A stretch of 20,587 bases of DNA from an uncultured Clostridia bacterium (GCA_937876205.1 CALEII010000018.1:1-20587); one strand, 5' to 3'. Numbered from the stretch's first letter, positions 1 through 7,738 are shown. Numbers and translations are program-made. The notes: a model not told the origin generated them from the sequence alone.

Positions 1-471
1 TCCTTTGCCTTAGAAGACGATCTCGCGCGCGAGATATATCTTACGGGCTGGTGCGCCGTTGCCGTAGAAGCTATACGGGCGGGGGCTGACGACTGCCTTA
101 TCAAGACCACCTCAGCGGGAGCTGACGAGGTAGATAAGCTTTGCGCTATCGCTGACCTCATTCATGAGATAGACAAGGATGCTATCATAGGCATAGTCAT
201 TCCCGACGACGTACTCTCCGCAAGCAACAGCGAGGTGCTCGTATCAAAGCTCAGCCACTCCTTTAATTACCTCGCGCTCAACGCCACGAATGCTAAAGAG
301 GACGAGGACGTGGGCGTTTATATAGAGACTCGCGTAGCACAGATGCAGATGCAGCTTATCTACTACAAGATGCGCGTCCTGCTCCCTACCGCAGAGGATG
401 AGGCTACTATGCAAAGCTATATAGACTCGGTAAAGAAATACAACGCGCCGAGCTGGCAGTTCATGCCCTGA
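1..471 (+). CDS. C-terminal part of an unrecognised protein, cut by the window edge
   Basis: The frame is open from base 1, so this is the last 156 residues of a longer protein; an internal ATG-like start near 235 is not needed. I do not recognise the family. The visible part alternates predicted helices with hydrophobic strands (for example AIIGIVIPDDVL, FNYLALNAT) and ends in SWQFMP, which would suit the end of an alpha/beta barrel-like enzyme, but that is only an impression. There is no membrane segment or Cys cluster. Codon use (CGC, GCG, CTC, GAC/GAG) differs from the genes to the right, which prefer AGA, GCA, ACA and CTT. A strong terminator follows 25 bases after the stop. The gene probably belongs to a different sequence block from the SigH-like region. 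Confidence 0.7.
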   Translation, partial: SFALEDDLAREIYLTGWCAVAVEAIRAGADDCLIKTTSAGADEVDKLCAIADLIHEIDKDAIIGIVIPDDVLSASNSEVLVSKLSHSFNYLALNATNAKEDEDVGVYIETRVAQMQMQLIYYKMRVLLPTAEDEATMQSYIDSVKKYNAPSWQFMP

Positions 472-496
472 TAAAATTCAATAAAGCGCGTCATTC

Positions 497-530
497 AGAG
501 CGCAGCCGATTACGGCTGCGCTCTTTTTTT
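497..530 (+). terminator. Rho-independent terminator of the first gene
   Basis: A perfect 12-bp stem (497-508 with 513-524) with an ATTA loop is followed by a run of seven T. It lies directly after the stop of the first gene and has the right orientation for it. Confidence 0.93.
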
Positions 531-663
531 ATTATTTTTTAAAATTGTTGTTCATTTATTGATGTGGGTTGATCTTTATGTAATATTAAAGTAAACCTAC
601 TAAATATTCTTTTTTCTCATAAATTCTATTTTTTTCGGTCAGGGCTTACCGGTTCTACATAGT

Positions 664-687
664 CTAAGGATGAATACCCTCTTTCAT
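664..687 (-). pseudogene. rpmE: 5' remnant of rpmE (ribosomal protein L31), cut after codon 7
   Basis: On the minus strand an ATG at 687, with an AGAGGTG ribosome binding site, encodes MKEGIHP and then TAG. MKEGIHP is the usual N-terminus of bacterial L31 in Clostridia. Two bases after the CCT codon a shifted frame reads DYVE, which could be the next L31 residues, but the CxCG zinc motif and everything after it are missing. Upstream lies a good promoter. A constitutive ribosomal gene start with nothing behind it implies a breakpoint or deletion here. The DNA further left carries an unrelated gene of different codon style. Alternative: a short leader peptide that resembles L31 by chance. Confidence 0.65.
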
Positions 688-723
688 TACGATTCACCTC
701 TTTCAATCATTCATAACGGCGTT

Positions 724-752
724 ATTATATCATAAAGAAAACGGAATTGCAA
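724..752 (-). promoter_or_regulatory. Sigma-A promoter of the rpmE remnant
   Basis: On the minus strand TTGCAA (752-747) and TATAAT (729-724) are separated by exactly 17 bases. Transcription would start near 717 and give a leader of about 30 bases before the MKEGIHP start. It diverges from the sigma-factor promoter to the right. The roughly 110 bases between the two promoters are AT-rich with no further feature seen. Confidence 0.72.
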
Positions 753-865
753 CAATTATTTTAAATTTTTTTGTATTTTTAAATATTTTTAATATCACAA
801 AAAAGTGAATCAATGCGTATTTTTTCTGTTTACACAAAACTTAATTACTTTTGTGAAAAAAATTG

Positions 866-894
866 TTGACAAATAACAATTTCTATAATATAAT
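866..894 (+). promoter_or_regulatory. Sigma-A promoter of the SigH-like gene
   Basis: TTGACA (866-871) and TATAAT (889-894) are both perfect consensus with a 17-base spacer. Transcription should start near 901, leaving a leader of only about 20 bases. The strength is notable for a regulatory sigma factor; no operator-like repeat overlaps it. Confidence 0.88.
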
Positions 895-922
895 TATGAT
901 AATATAGTCTGTGAGGTTTTCG

Positions 923-1501
923 ATGAAAAACATAAATCCCGTTTCTGATTATGCAAAAATGGCTGACGAAAAGCTTGTCGCCCTTATCAGAGAGGGGGCA
1001 GACAATGCGTTTAACGAGCTTGCCGAAAGATTCACAAAAACAGTTATTGTGCGCTCATCAAAGTACAATTCCGTTTCACTCACCCGTGAAGACTGGGTGC
1101 AGGAAGGGATGATAGGGCTCCTTATGGCTGTCAGAAGCTTCAATGCAAACCGTGGCGTCTCTTTTGCCACATATGCGAATGTATGTATAGAGAACAGACT
1201 GCGCTCGGTGTGCAAAAAAGCATCAGGCAACTCAAATGCTCCGCTGAACGATTCCCTCACCCTTGACGATGCCGTTGTTCCTCCCGATGTCTCAACGGAG
1301 GAGAGCTACATCAGGCACGAAGACAGCAGATTCTTAACCGAGAAATTCTTCTCTATTCTTTCTGCAAGAGAAAAAAAGGTTATAGACTATTATATCGCAG
1401 GTTTCAGTTATCAGGAAATTGCGTTAAAGCTCAATATGAGTGAAAAATCAGTTGACAATGCTCTGTGCAGAGCCAAGTCAAAGCTGAAAAAAGCATTATA
1501 A
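923..1501 (+). CDS. SigH-like RNA polymerase sigma factor (sigma-70 family)
   Basis: A 192-residue sigma-70 family protein. Region 2 is clear: EDWVQEGMIGLL (about 56-67) followed by FATYANVCIENRLRS (about 81-95), the core-binding and -10 recognition helices. A PLND linker follows, then a region 4 helix-turn-helix from LSAREKKVIDYY to SVDNALCRAKSKLKK (about 147-190). Size and sequence resemble the sporulation/stationary-phase sigma factor SigH more than ECF factors. The ATG at 923 is preferred over an in-frame GTG at 911 because GAGG at 913-916 is the ribosome binding site. The zinc-ribbon gene 120 bases downstream has no clear promoter of its own, so the two may be cotranscribed. SigH controls entry into sporulation or competence in Bacillus; that role here is inferred from similarity only. 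Confidence 0.85.
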   Translation: MKNINPVSDYAKMADEKLVALIREGADNAFNELAERFTKTVIVRSSKYNSVSLTREDWVQEGMIGLLMAVRSFNANRGVSFATYANVCIENRLRSVCKKASGNSNAPLNDSLTLDDAVVPPDVSTEESYIRHEDSRFLTEKFFSILSAREKKVIDYYIAGFSYQEIALKLNMSEKSVDNALCRAKSKLKKAL

Positions 1502-1621
1502 AGAAACTATCCGTTTAACGGTGGTTATAAAATGCCCGCACTCCATACACGTTGTTTTCAACGGTACGGCGCAAGAAAATTCGGAGTCACGGACAAAAAA
1601 ATTCAAGCGAGGTACCAAGGT

Positions 1622-1906
1622 ATGTACGAAGACAAAATTTTAGTGTGCAAAGGTTGCGAAAAAGAATTCACATTCACAGCAGGTGAACAGGAATTCTATG
1701 CAGAAAAAGGCTTCCAGGAGCCCAAGTACTGTAAGGAATGCCGTCAGGCACGCAAGGCAAACAAGACAGGTGAACGCAAGTTCTACACATCAGTTTGCAG
1801 AGAATGCGGCGGAGAGGCTATCGTTCCCTTCAATCCCACAAGTGACAAGGGTGTTCTTTGTTCAGCTTGTCTTGAGAAGGCAAGAGCTGCAGCAGCAGAA
1901 GAATAA
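1622..1906 (+). CDS. Small double zinc-ribbon protein (CxxC-x17-CxxC type)
   Basis: A 94-residue soluble protein with two zinc-knuckle units. C9xxC12 and C37xxC40 form the N-terminal zinc-binding domain, with the conserved segment EFTFTAGEQEFYAEKGF between the pairs. C59xxC62 and C80xxC83 are separated by exactly 17 residues, the recurrent C-terminal CxxC-x17-CxxC module. Such proteins are common in Clostridia and of unknown function; nucleic-acid or protein binding is usually assumed. The start at MYEDK fits the family. It has GAGG 9 bases upstream, whereas the longer upstream frame (from 1532) adds a stretch with no family resemblance. A strong terminator follows. Confidence 0.85.
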   Translation: MYEDKILVCKGCEKEFTFTAGEQEFYAEKGFQEPKYCKECRQARKANKTGERKFYTSVCRECGGEAIVPFNPTSDKGVLCSACLEKARAAAAEE

Positions 1907-1920
1907 TTGATTCATTTGCA

Positions 1921-1951
1921 AACACGGGACTGTTGACAGTCCCGTGTTTTT
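1921..1951 (+). terminator. Rho-independent terminator after the zinc-ribbon gene
   Basis: A 12-bp stem (1921-1932 with 1937-1948) with a TTGA loop ends in a T run. On the minus strand the stem is followed by only three T, so it serves the convergent DUF378 gene poorly. Confidence 0.92.
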
Positions 1952-1957
1952 GTCTGA

Positions 1958-2185
1958 TCACATAACATCATTATTGTCAGCAGCCCTTGAGAGCACCTCA
2001 TTCTCTCTGAAAAGAAGAGAAATGCACCATATACCTGCAAGCGCAACAAGAGTGTAGATTATTCTGCTGAGAATTGCATCCTGTCCGCCGAACAGCCATG
2101 ACACAATGTCAAACTGAAAAAGACCGATTGAGCCCCAGTTGATTGCGCCGACGATGACGAGAATCAAAGATAATCTGTCTATCAT
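1958..2185 (-). CDS. DUF378 family small membrane protein
   Basis: A 75-residue protein with two hydrophobic helices, about 4-27 and 41-62. The conserved IVGAINWGSIGLF motif in the first helix is the signature of DUF378 (YuzA-like) proteins, which are of unknown function and sit in the inner membrane. A TTG codon 9 bases upstream (2194) is in frame but abuts the AAGGAG ribosome binding site (2195-2200), so the ATG at 2185, 9 bases from that site, is the better start. It is convergent with the zinc-ribbon gene and divergent from the aminotransferase. No clear promoter was identified. Confidence 0.88.
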   Translation of the reverse strand: MIDRLSLILVIVGAINWGSIGLFQFDIVSWLFGGQDAILSRIIYTLVALAGIWCISLLFRENEVLSRAADNNDVM

Positions 2186-2271
2186 ATTTTTCAACTCCTT
2201 GAACAGTAGTTGTTTATATTTTTATCACAATTTTTTCATTTATGCCACACTGCTTTAAGTAAATTTTTCAA

Positions 2272-2300
2272 TTGACTAAAAATATATATTATTGTAAAAT
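2272..2300 (+). promoter_or_regulatory. Sigma-A promoter of the aminotransferase gene
   Basis: TTGACT (2272-2277) and TAAAAT (2295-2300) are 17 bases apart. The expected start near 2307 leaves a leader of about 29 bases, with AGAGG (2324-2328) as ribosome binding site. Confidence 0.75.
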
Positions 2301-2335
2301 ATATAACATATTATAATTCATAAAGAGGCTCAGTA

Positions 2336-3547
2336 ATGGAATTTTTTGAAAAATCACATAAACTTGACAATGTCTGCTACGATATAAGAGGTCCTGTTAT
2401 GGACGAAGCAGACAGAATGGAAGCTCAGGGTGAGCAAATACTCAAGCTCAATATCGGCAACCCTGCATATTTCGGCTTTGAAGCACCGCAGAAGATACTT
2501 GAAATAATGAACAGTAATCTTTCACGCACTGAGGGTTATTCAAATTCAAAGGGAATTCCCGCAGCAAGAGAGGCAATTGCAAGATACTGCAAAAAGAAGA
2601 ACATTCCCAACGTCACCGTAAATGATATTTACACAGGCAACGGCGTCAGTGAGCTCATCACAATGAGTATGCAGGGCCTTCTCGACAACGGTGATGAAAT
2701 CCTTGTGCCTGCACCCGATTATCCTCTGTGGACGGCATCAGTTACCCTTGCAGGCGGCACTGCTGTACACTATCTGTGCGATGAACAGTCAAACTGGTAT
2801 CCCGACATTGCCGATATGGAAAGCAAAATCACACACAAAACAAAGGGCATCGTCGTAATCAACCCTAACAATCCCACGGGTATGCTCTATCCCGTAGAAA
2901 TTCTTGAAAAAATTGTTGACCTTGCGAGAAAATACGGTCTGATTCTGTTTGCAGACGAAATCTATGACAGACTTGTAATGGACGGCAAGGAGCACATTGC
3001 TCTTGCCTCACTTGCACCCGACCTGCTCACACTCAGCTTCAACGGTCTGTCAAAATCACATCTTGTTGCAGGCTACAGATGCGGCTGGATGTGTCTTGCA
3101 GGCGACAAATCCAAGGCAAAAGGCTACATTGAGGGGCTCAATCTTCTTTCATCAATGAGACTGTGCTCAAATGTGCCTGCTCAGTCAATCATCCCTGCAG
3201 CCCTTGACGAAGCAAACGAGGCTGAGTCAATAATTCTCCCCGGCGGCAGAATCTATGAGCAGAGAGAAGCCGTATGGAAAAGACTCAATCAGATTCCCGG
3301 CATTTCAGCTGTCAAACCCGACGCAGCATTTTATGTTTTCCCGAAAATGGATAAAAAATTCGCCATCAGCGATGACGAACAGTTTGCTCTTGATTTCCTC
3401 AGACAGCAGAAAATACTTATCACCCACGGAAAAGGCTTCCACTGGGAAACACCCGACCATTTCAGAGTCGTCTACCTACCCACTGTTGATGTGATAAATG
3501 AAGCCTGCAACAGAATGGAAGTATTTTTTGAAAATTATAAACAATAA
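2336..3547 (+). CDS. alaA: AlaA-type alanine aminotransferase (PLP-dependent, class I/II)
   Basis: A 403-residue fold-type I aminotransferase that converts pyruvate plus glutamate to alanine plus 2-oxoglutarate in the cytosol. It matches the E. coli AlaA (YfbQ) pattern closely from the N-terminus: EKSHKLDNVCYDIRGPV, then LNIGNPA at 38-44, GNGVSEL at 101-107, VPAPDYPLW at 124-132 and NPNNPTG at 176-182. FADEIYD at 205-211 supplies the PLP-contacting Asp and Tyr, and FNGLSKSHLVAGYR carries the Schiff-base lysine K240. Length is normal for the family. It is a single-gene unit with its own promoter and a shared bidirectional terminator downstream. Family recognition is firm; substrate preference is inferred. 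Confidence 0.93.
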   Translation: MEFFEKSHKLDNVCYDIRGPVMDEADRMEAQGEQILKLNIGNPAYFGFEAPQKILEIMNSNLSRTEGYSNSKGIPAAREAIARYCKKKNIPNVTVNDIYTGNGVSELITMSMQGLLDNGDEILVPAPDYPLWTASVTLAGGTAVHYLCDEQSNWYPDIADMESKITHKTKGIVVINPNNPTGMLYPVEILEKIVDLARKYGLILFADEIYDRLVMDGKEHIALASLAPDLLTLSFNGLSKSHLVAGYRCGWMCLAGDKSKAKGYIEGLNLLSSMRLCSNVPAQSIIPAALDEANEAESIILPGGRIYEQREAVWKRLNQIPGISAVKPDAAFYVFPKMDKKFAISDDEQFALDFLRQQKILITHGKGFHWETPDHFRVVYLPTVDVINEACNRMEVFFENYKQ

Positions 3548-3551
3548 TTTA

Positions 3552-3716
3552 TCGGGCTGTTGCCCGACAAAAAGAATAAAGAAGAAATAATAAATAATAA
3601 AATCGGAAGCCCTGCGGGCTTTGATTATATAAATGGGGTTTAAGGGGCTTGCCCCTTCCACAATTGCGAATTGCGAATTTCCAATTGCGAATTCTTGTCG
3701 AACTTTGGTTCGACAA
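3552..3716. repeat. Mosaic of small inverted and direct repeats between convergent genes
   Basis: Five short repeats stand side by side in about 165 bases. Inverted repeats: TCGGGC/GCCCGA (3552-3567), AAGCCC/GGGCTT (3607-3621), AAGGGGC/GCCCCTT (3642-3657) and TTGTCGAAC/GTTCGACAA (3695-3716, 9-bp stem, loop TTTG). A tandem of AATTGCG-type units lies at 3662-3692. None has a T tract, so they are not ordinary terminators; the real one follows at 3731. They look like REP-type intergenic repeats, possibly remnants of small mobile repeats. Copy number elsewhere cannot be judged from one window. Confidence 0.7.
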
Positions 3717-3730
3717 ATTCTGATTTACAT

Positions 3731-3759
3731 AAAAAAACGGTCTCAAAGACCGTTTTTTT
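3731..3759. terminator. Bidirectional terminator between alaA and htrA
   Basis: Seven A, ACGGTC, loop TCAAA, GACCGT and seven T form a symmetrical stem (3731-3742 with 3748-3759) that gives a U tract on both strands. It ends the minus-strand htrA operon just 5 bases past the htrA stop and also the plus-strand alaA transcript. Confidence 0.92.
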
Positions 3760-3764
3760 AATTA

Positions 3765-5504
3765 TCAATATCCGAAATGATCTTTATAGAAATCATACCA
3801 GTCTTCATAACTGCCGCCGTTACCGAAAGGATTCTGATTGCTGTTATCATTTTCTTCTTCTGCTATATTGGTTGATACGCCTCTGTCTTCAACAAGCTTC
3901 ACTCTGATATCAGTTTCTGTCTGTGACCAGTTTTCTGTGTTCACTCTGACAATTGTCAGCACAAGCGAATCACCTGCTGACATATCCTCTATCATTTCAG
4001 AGAGCATATCTGCGTCTTTCATATCCTTGCCGTTGACAGCCACAATCATATCGCCCACCTTAACATCCTTGTCTGCAAGGTCACTGTCTTCGTTTATGCC
4101 TGCAATAACGATTGTGCCTGTGGGAAGACCCTTCATCTGCACATACATTGCGTATGTCTGGCTGTAATTTGACGGTGTGGTGTATGAAATGCCGAGCTTT
4201 GCTCTGCCTGCCACATAGCCGTTCTCGATAATGGAATTGAACACATCAACAACAACGTCTGACGGCACTGAGAAGCCCATACCCTCATATTCCGTTGAAG
4301 CAATTTTCATTGAATTGATGCCTATAAGCTTACCGTCACCGTTAACGAGAGCACCGCCTGAGTTACCGGGGTTTATAGCCGAGGTGTGCTGAATACAATC
4401 CATCTCATAGCCTGTTGATGAGCTGACAGGTCTGTCAATTGCAGATATGATACCGTTTGTGACAGAGCCGAAGAATTCTGAGCCGCCGGGATTACCAACT
4501 GCATAAACAGTCTGACCGACAACAAGACCTTCTGACGTAGCAATCTCAGCCAGAGGCAGACCCGATGCCTCAATTCTTACAACTGCAAGGTCTGTTCTTG
4601 TGTCCATTCCCACAAGGTCTGCGGGGTATTCCGTACCGTCTTCAAGCAGAACGGAGAGTGCAACATTAGTGTGATTCACAACATGAGCACAGGTGACGAT
4701 GTAGGTATATTTTCCGTCGTCATCCTCTTTGACAAGAACGCCTGAGCCCTCGGTGTAAAGAGAATTGTTCTGATAAACAAGAATACCTACATTGAAAGGC
4801 TTGGCAATCTTTGCAACAGAAACTGCCTCACCTGCATTTATTGTGCCGGGGGAAGCCTGAATATCACCCACATTGTCTGTGTCGGGTTTATTCTCCTGAA
4901 CGCCTGAAGTGCTCTCCTGATGAATATCGTTGTTTGTGTCAGAAGGTCCGTCACCTGCAAAAATAGCAACAATAAGAGCTATTGCAAGAACAACGATAAC
5001 TGCAATAAGAGCAGTAAATACCTTCATCCCCGTATTTTTCTTTTTGGGAGGTACAGGATTGCCCGCAGGGGCTGAATATCCGCCGCCGTAGGGAGGCTGA
5101 GGAGGCTGATAGCCGTTATTCTGCTGATAATAGGGGGGAACATAGCTGTTCTCCTGAGCAGGAGGTCTGTTATATGAGGGCTGACTGTTTTCTGCAGCAC
5201 CGAAAGTGCTTGCATACTGTTCTCTGTCATAGTGGTATTCACCTGACACAATATCTGCTTCTTCTGCCTGCTCAACGGCTTCATTTACGGCCTGAGTATC
5301 AACCTGCAGAGTGTCTTCATCTGCATCTGTTCCGTATGACGGAACAACCCTGCCTGTCTGAGCCTCAAATTCTTCCTCAGTCATATTGCTGAATCGGCTG
5401 CCGAGTGTCTCCTCAACATCATTTTCAGGCACAGACTCTGTCTTTTCAGGCTCGGCAGGTGTTTCACCGGCGTCATTTATGCCGTATTTGTTTTCATTGT
5501 CCAT
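3765..5504 (-). CDS. htrA: HtrA/DegP-type membrane-anchored serine protease
   Basis: A 579-residue S1C-family protease that degrades or refolds damaged exported proteins at the outer face of the membrane. The first 160 residues are acidic and then rich in Pro, Tyr, Gln and Gly, probably disordered and cytoplasmic. One membrane helix lies at about 161-183. The trypsin-like domain carries H274 (TCAHVV), D305 (TDLAVV) and S382 (NPGNSGGAL). One PDZ domain spans about 437-537, and the tail is Asn/Tyr/Gly-rich. The catalytic triad is intact. The ATG at 5504 has GGAGG 7 bases upstream. The gap to the kinase stop is 20 bases, so it is the third gene of a regulator-kinase-protease operon. The long cytoplasmic extension is unusual compared with well-studied HtrA proteins. 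Confidence 0.95.
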   Translation of the reverse strand: MDNENKYGINDAGETPAEPEKTESVPENDVEETLGSRFSNMTEEEFEAQTGRVVPSYGTDADEDTLQVDTQAVNEAVEQAEEADIVSGEYHYDREQYASTFGAAENSQPSYNRPPAQENSYVPPYYQQNNGYQPPQPPYGGGYSAPAGNPVPPKKKNTGMKVFTALIAVIVVLAIALIVAIFAGDGPSDTNNDIHQESTSGVQENKPDTDNVGDIQASPGTINAGEAVSVAKIAKPFNVGILVYQNNSLYTEGSGVLVKEDDDGKYTYIVTCAHVVNHTNVALSVLLEDGTEYPADLVGMDTRTDLAVVRIEASGLPLAEIATSEGLVVGQTVYAVGNPGGSEFFGSVTNGIISAIDRPVSSSTGYEMDCIQHTSAINPGNSGGALVNGDGKLIGINSMKIASTEYEGMGFSVPSDVVVDVFNSIIENGYVAGRAKLGISYTTPSNYSQTYAMYVQMKGLPTGTIVIAGINEDSDLADKDVKVGDMIVAVNGKDMKDADMLSEMIEDMSAGDSLVLTIVRVNTENWSQTETDIRVKLVEDRGVSTNIAEEENDNSNQNPFGNGGSYEDWYDFYKDHFGY

Positions 5505-5524
5505 TTTATTTCCTCCGGGAATAA

Positions 5525-7030
5525 TCAGTCTTCGGAAAGTCTGACTTTTAATTTTACTGTAAACTGTGTGTATTTTCCGTCTTCACTGCTGACAGAAATC
5601 TCACCCTTATGAAATTCAACAAGATTCTTTACGATAAACAGACCGAGTCCCGAGCTTTTTGCATCAAGACTTCTTGACTTGTCTCCCTTATAAAATCTTT
5701 CAAAGATGTGGTCTATATCCTCTGCGCTGATGCCCTTACCGGTGTTTCTTATCACCACGGCGACATCTTCATCTGCAAGAATCATTCTCACACTTATTTC
5801 ACCGCCGTTTTCGGTGAACTTCACAGCGTTGTCAACAAGGTTATAAAAAACCTGACTGAGCATATCGCTGTCAGCGTAGATATATATATTTGAAAGACTG
5901 TCAAGGCCCTTTATCCTGATATTCTTATTGTCTATTTTCTGCTCAAAGCTGACAAAAATACCGACTATCTGCTGCGTGAGATTATACTGTGACGGTTTTA
6001 TACGCATCTGCCCTGCTTCCATTTTAGACATATTGAGCATTGAAACAACAAGTCTTGAAAGCCTTTTTATCTCTTCTGAAACAATTCTCAGATAGTGTTC
6101 TCGATTTTTTTCATCAACTGTTCCGTCAAGCATACCGTCAATAAAGCCGCCGATGGTGGTCATTGGGGTTTTCAGCTCGTGTGAAACATTTGCCACAAAG
6201 TCAGCTCTCGAGTTTTCAAGCGTCTCCAGACTTTCAGCCATAGCATTCATAGCGGCAGAGAGCTCATCAAATTCACGGACTGTATTCTTGCCGTAACGCT
6301 TTATTCTGTATGAGAAATCACCGTTTGAATACTTCTTTGTTGCCTCTGACATATCTCTGAGAGGTTTTGTCATATTGTATGTCATAATGTAGGCAATCAA
6401 GCCTGTTACAAGCATAAATACAATTGCAGCAGCGATGTATATATTGCTGAACTCTGCTCTGTACATCCCGAGACCTGCTTCGGTGCTCTGGACTGCAAAG
6501 ACAATGGCATCTGCATTGTGTTCATAGTTTTTCTGCGACAGTGACGCAGCAATGAAGCATTCGTCCTCATAAAGTCCGCCAAGGTCGCCTTTTATCGCAA
6601 AAGAGCTGCTGACAAGAATACTTGTTGTGACCTCACCGGGTATTTTCAGCCCCGAATGCACTGAGCAGCTGCTCACATCGGGATTTTCGGAATTCATATG
6701 ACTGCAGAAAATCACATTGCCTTCAATATCGGTAATATAGACATCTGCCCTTGCAGCCGATGAAATGCTTTCAAGCGTATAGCACAGCCCTGAAGCCGAA
6801 TGAGCCGTACCGTCAGCTGCTGAGCGAAGATATTCCTGATAAACAGAAGAAACATTCTGCGTATAGGAATACAGATTCTGCTTCTGCTCATCTTCCCACG
6901 TGTCTGTCATAAATATTCCCAGCACAACACCGAAAATAATCAGACTGATAAGTTCAACGCACAGAAAGAACTGCATATACTTGAAGAACAGACTGACACG
7001 CCTGCGGTTTTTCTTCTTATTCAAAGCCAT
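5525..7030 (-). CDS. Membrane sensor histidine kinase (HtrA-linked two-component system)
   Basis: A 501-residue sensor kinase. Membrane helices at about 16-41 and 197-217 enclose a 155-residue extracellular sensor domain with a Cache/PAS-like strand (VYITDIEGNVIF, about 97-108). A HAMP linker follows at 218-270, then the dimerisation/phosphoacceptor helix with H284 in NVSHELKTPM. The ATP-binding domain has an N box (NLVDNAVKF, 397-405), G1 box RNTGKGI (428-434), F box FERFYKG and G2 box GLGLFIVKNL. The G1 box has Asn where many kinases have Asp, a variant also seen in active Firmicutes kinases. It starts 18 bases after the response regulator stop. The ribosome binding site is weak, consistent with translation within an operon. 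The likely signal is envelope or secretion stress, inferred from the adjacent protease. Confidence 0.94.
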   Translation of the reverse strand: MALNKKKNRRRVSLFFKYMQFFLCVELISLIIFGVVLGIFMTDTWEDEQKQNLYSYTQNVSSVYQEYLRSAADGTAHSASGLCYTLESISSAARADVYITDIEGNVIFCSHMNSENPDVSSCSVHSGLKIPGEVTTSILVSSSFAIKGDLGGLYEDECFIAASLSQKNYEHNADAIVFAVQSTEAGLGMYRAEFSNIYIAAAIVFMLVTGLIAYIMTYNMTKPLRDMSEATKKYSNGDFSYRIKRYGKNTVREFDELSAAMNAMAESLETLENSRADFVANVSHELKTPMTTIGGFIDGMLDGTVDEKNREHYLRIVSEEIKRLSRLVVSMLNMSKMEAGQMRIKPSQYNLTQQIVGIFVSFEQKIDNKNIRIKGLDSLSNIYIYADSDMLSQVFYNLVDNAVKFTENGGEISVRMILADEDVAVVIRNTGKGISAEDIDHIFERFYKGDKSRSLDAKSSGLGLFIVKNLVEFHKGEISVSSEDGKYTQFTVKLKVRLSED

Positions 7031-7048
7031 AAGCCGTGTTCCCGTTTA

Positions 7049-7738
7049 TTATTCTTTTGTCTCAAACTTATAGCCTACACTCCATACAGTCTTAAGCTCC
7101 CATTTGTCTGAAACACCCTCAAGCTTTTCACGAAGTCTCTTGACGTGAACGTCAACCGTTCTTGAGTCGCCGTAATAATCGAAGCCCCATACCTCATCAA
7201 GAAGCTGGTCTCTTGTGAATACTCTGTTGGGATTGCTTGCAAGGTGGAATATAAGCTCAAGCTCTTTGGGAGGTGTATCAATCTGAACACCTTTGACTTT
7301 AAGCTCGTAATTTGTAAGATTTATTGAAAGACGGTCAAAATGAACTTCCTTTACCTGCTCTGAAGCTGAGCTTGCAGAACGTCTGAGAACAGCCTTGATG
7401 CGTGCGAGAACTTCTTTTGTCTCAAAGGGCTTTACGATGTAGTCATCTGCACCGAGCTCAAGACCGAGCACCTTATCGAATGTTTCACCCTTTGCCGAAA
7501 GCATAATGATGGGCACATTTGATAATGTACGAAGCTTTCTGCACACCTGCCAGCCGTCAAGACCGGGAAGCATAATATCAAGAAGCACAAGGTCAGGCTT
7601 CACTTCTGAAAAAGCGCTGACAGCCTCAAGACCGTCATTGACGATAACAACCGAATACTTTTCTTTTTCAAGATAAAGCCTTATCAGTTCGCAGATATTG
7701 ACATCATCGTCAACAACCATAATTCTTTCATTTGCCAT
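7049..7738 (-). CDS. OmpR-family response regulator, CiaR/CssR-like by context
   Basis: A 229-residue DNA-binding response regulator. The receiver domain has acidic D10/D11, phosphoacceptor D54 (LLDIMLPGLDG), S81 and K103 (VKPF). The winged-helix effector domain occupies about 130-229, with the typical FTRDQLLDEVWG and SRTVDVHVKRLREKL segments. An in-frame start at 7798 would add 20 residues unlike the family; the ATG at 7738, with AGAGG in GGGAGAGGATATTT just upstream, is preferred. The upstream region carries two TTTAAG half-sites 11 bp apart, fitting autoregulation by a dimer of this protein. It is the first gene of the operon with the kinase and HtrA. Confidence 0.94.
   Translation of the reverse strand: MANERIMVVDDDVNICELIRLYLEKEKYSVVIVNDGLEAVSAFSEVKPDLVLLDIMLPGLDGWQVCRKLRTLSNVPIIMLSAKGETFDKVLGLELGADDYIVKPFETKEVLARIKAVLRRSASSASEQVKEVHFDRLSINLTNYELKVKGVQIDTPPKELELIFHLASNPNRVFTRDQLLDEVWGFDYYGDSRTVDVHVKRLREKLEGVSDKWELKTVWSVGYKFETKE

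Noticed and set aside
428..434. Inactive kinase because of Asn in the G1 box (residue positions 428-434 of the kinase at 5525-7030)
   Set aside because: NTGxG is a known variant in functional Firmicutes histidine kinases, and all other boxes are intact. Coordinates here are protein residues.
911..922. GTG start giving a longer SigH-like protein
   Set aside because: The GTGAGG there is better read as the ribosome binding site of the ATG at 923.
1532..1621. Thirty extra residues at the start of the small zinc-ribbon protein
   Set aside because: Family members begin at MYEDK, and the upstream stretch holds two small hairpins rather than domain-like coding sequence.
3552..3567. First hairpin after alaA as its terminator
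   Set aside because: The stem is short (6 bp) and followed by CAAAAAG rather than a T tract; a strong terminator exists at 3731-3759.
3662..3692. AATTGCG tandem as a CRISPR-like array
   Set aside because: Units are about 7 bases, adjacent and without spacers, and there are no cas genes.
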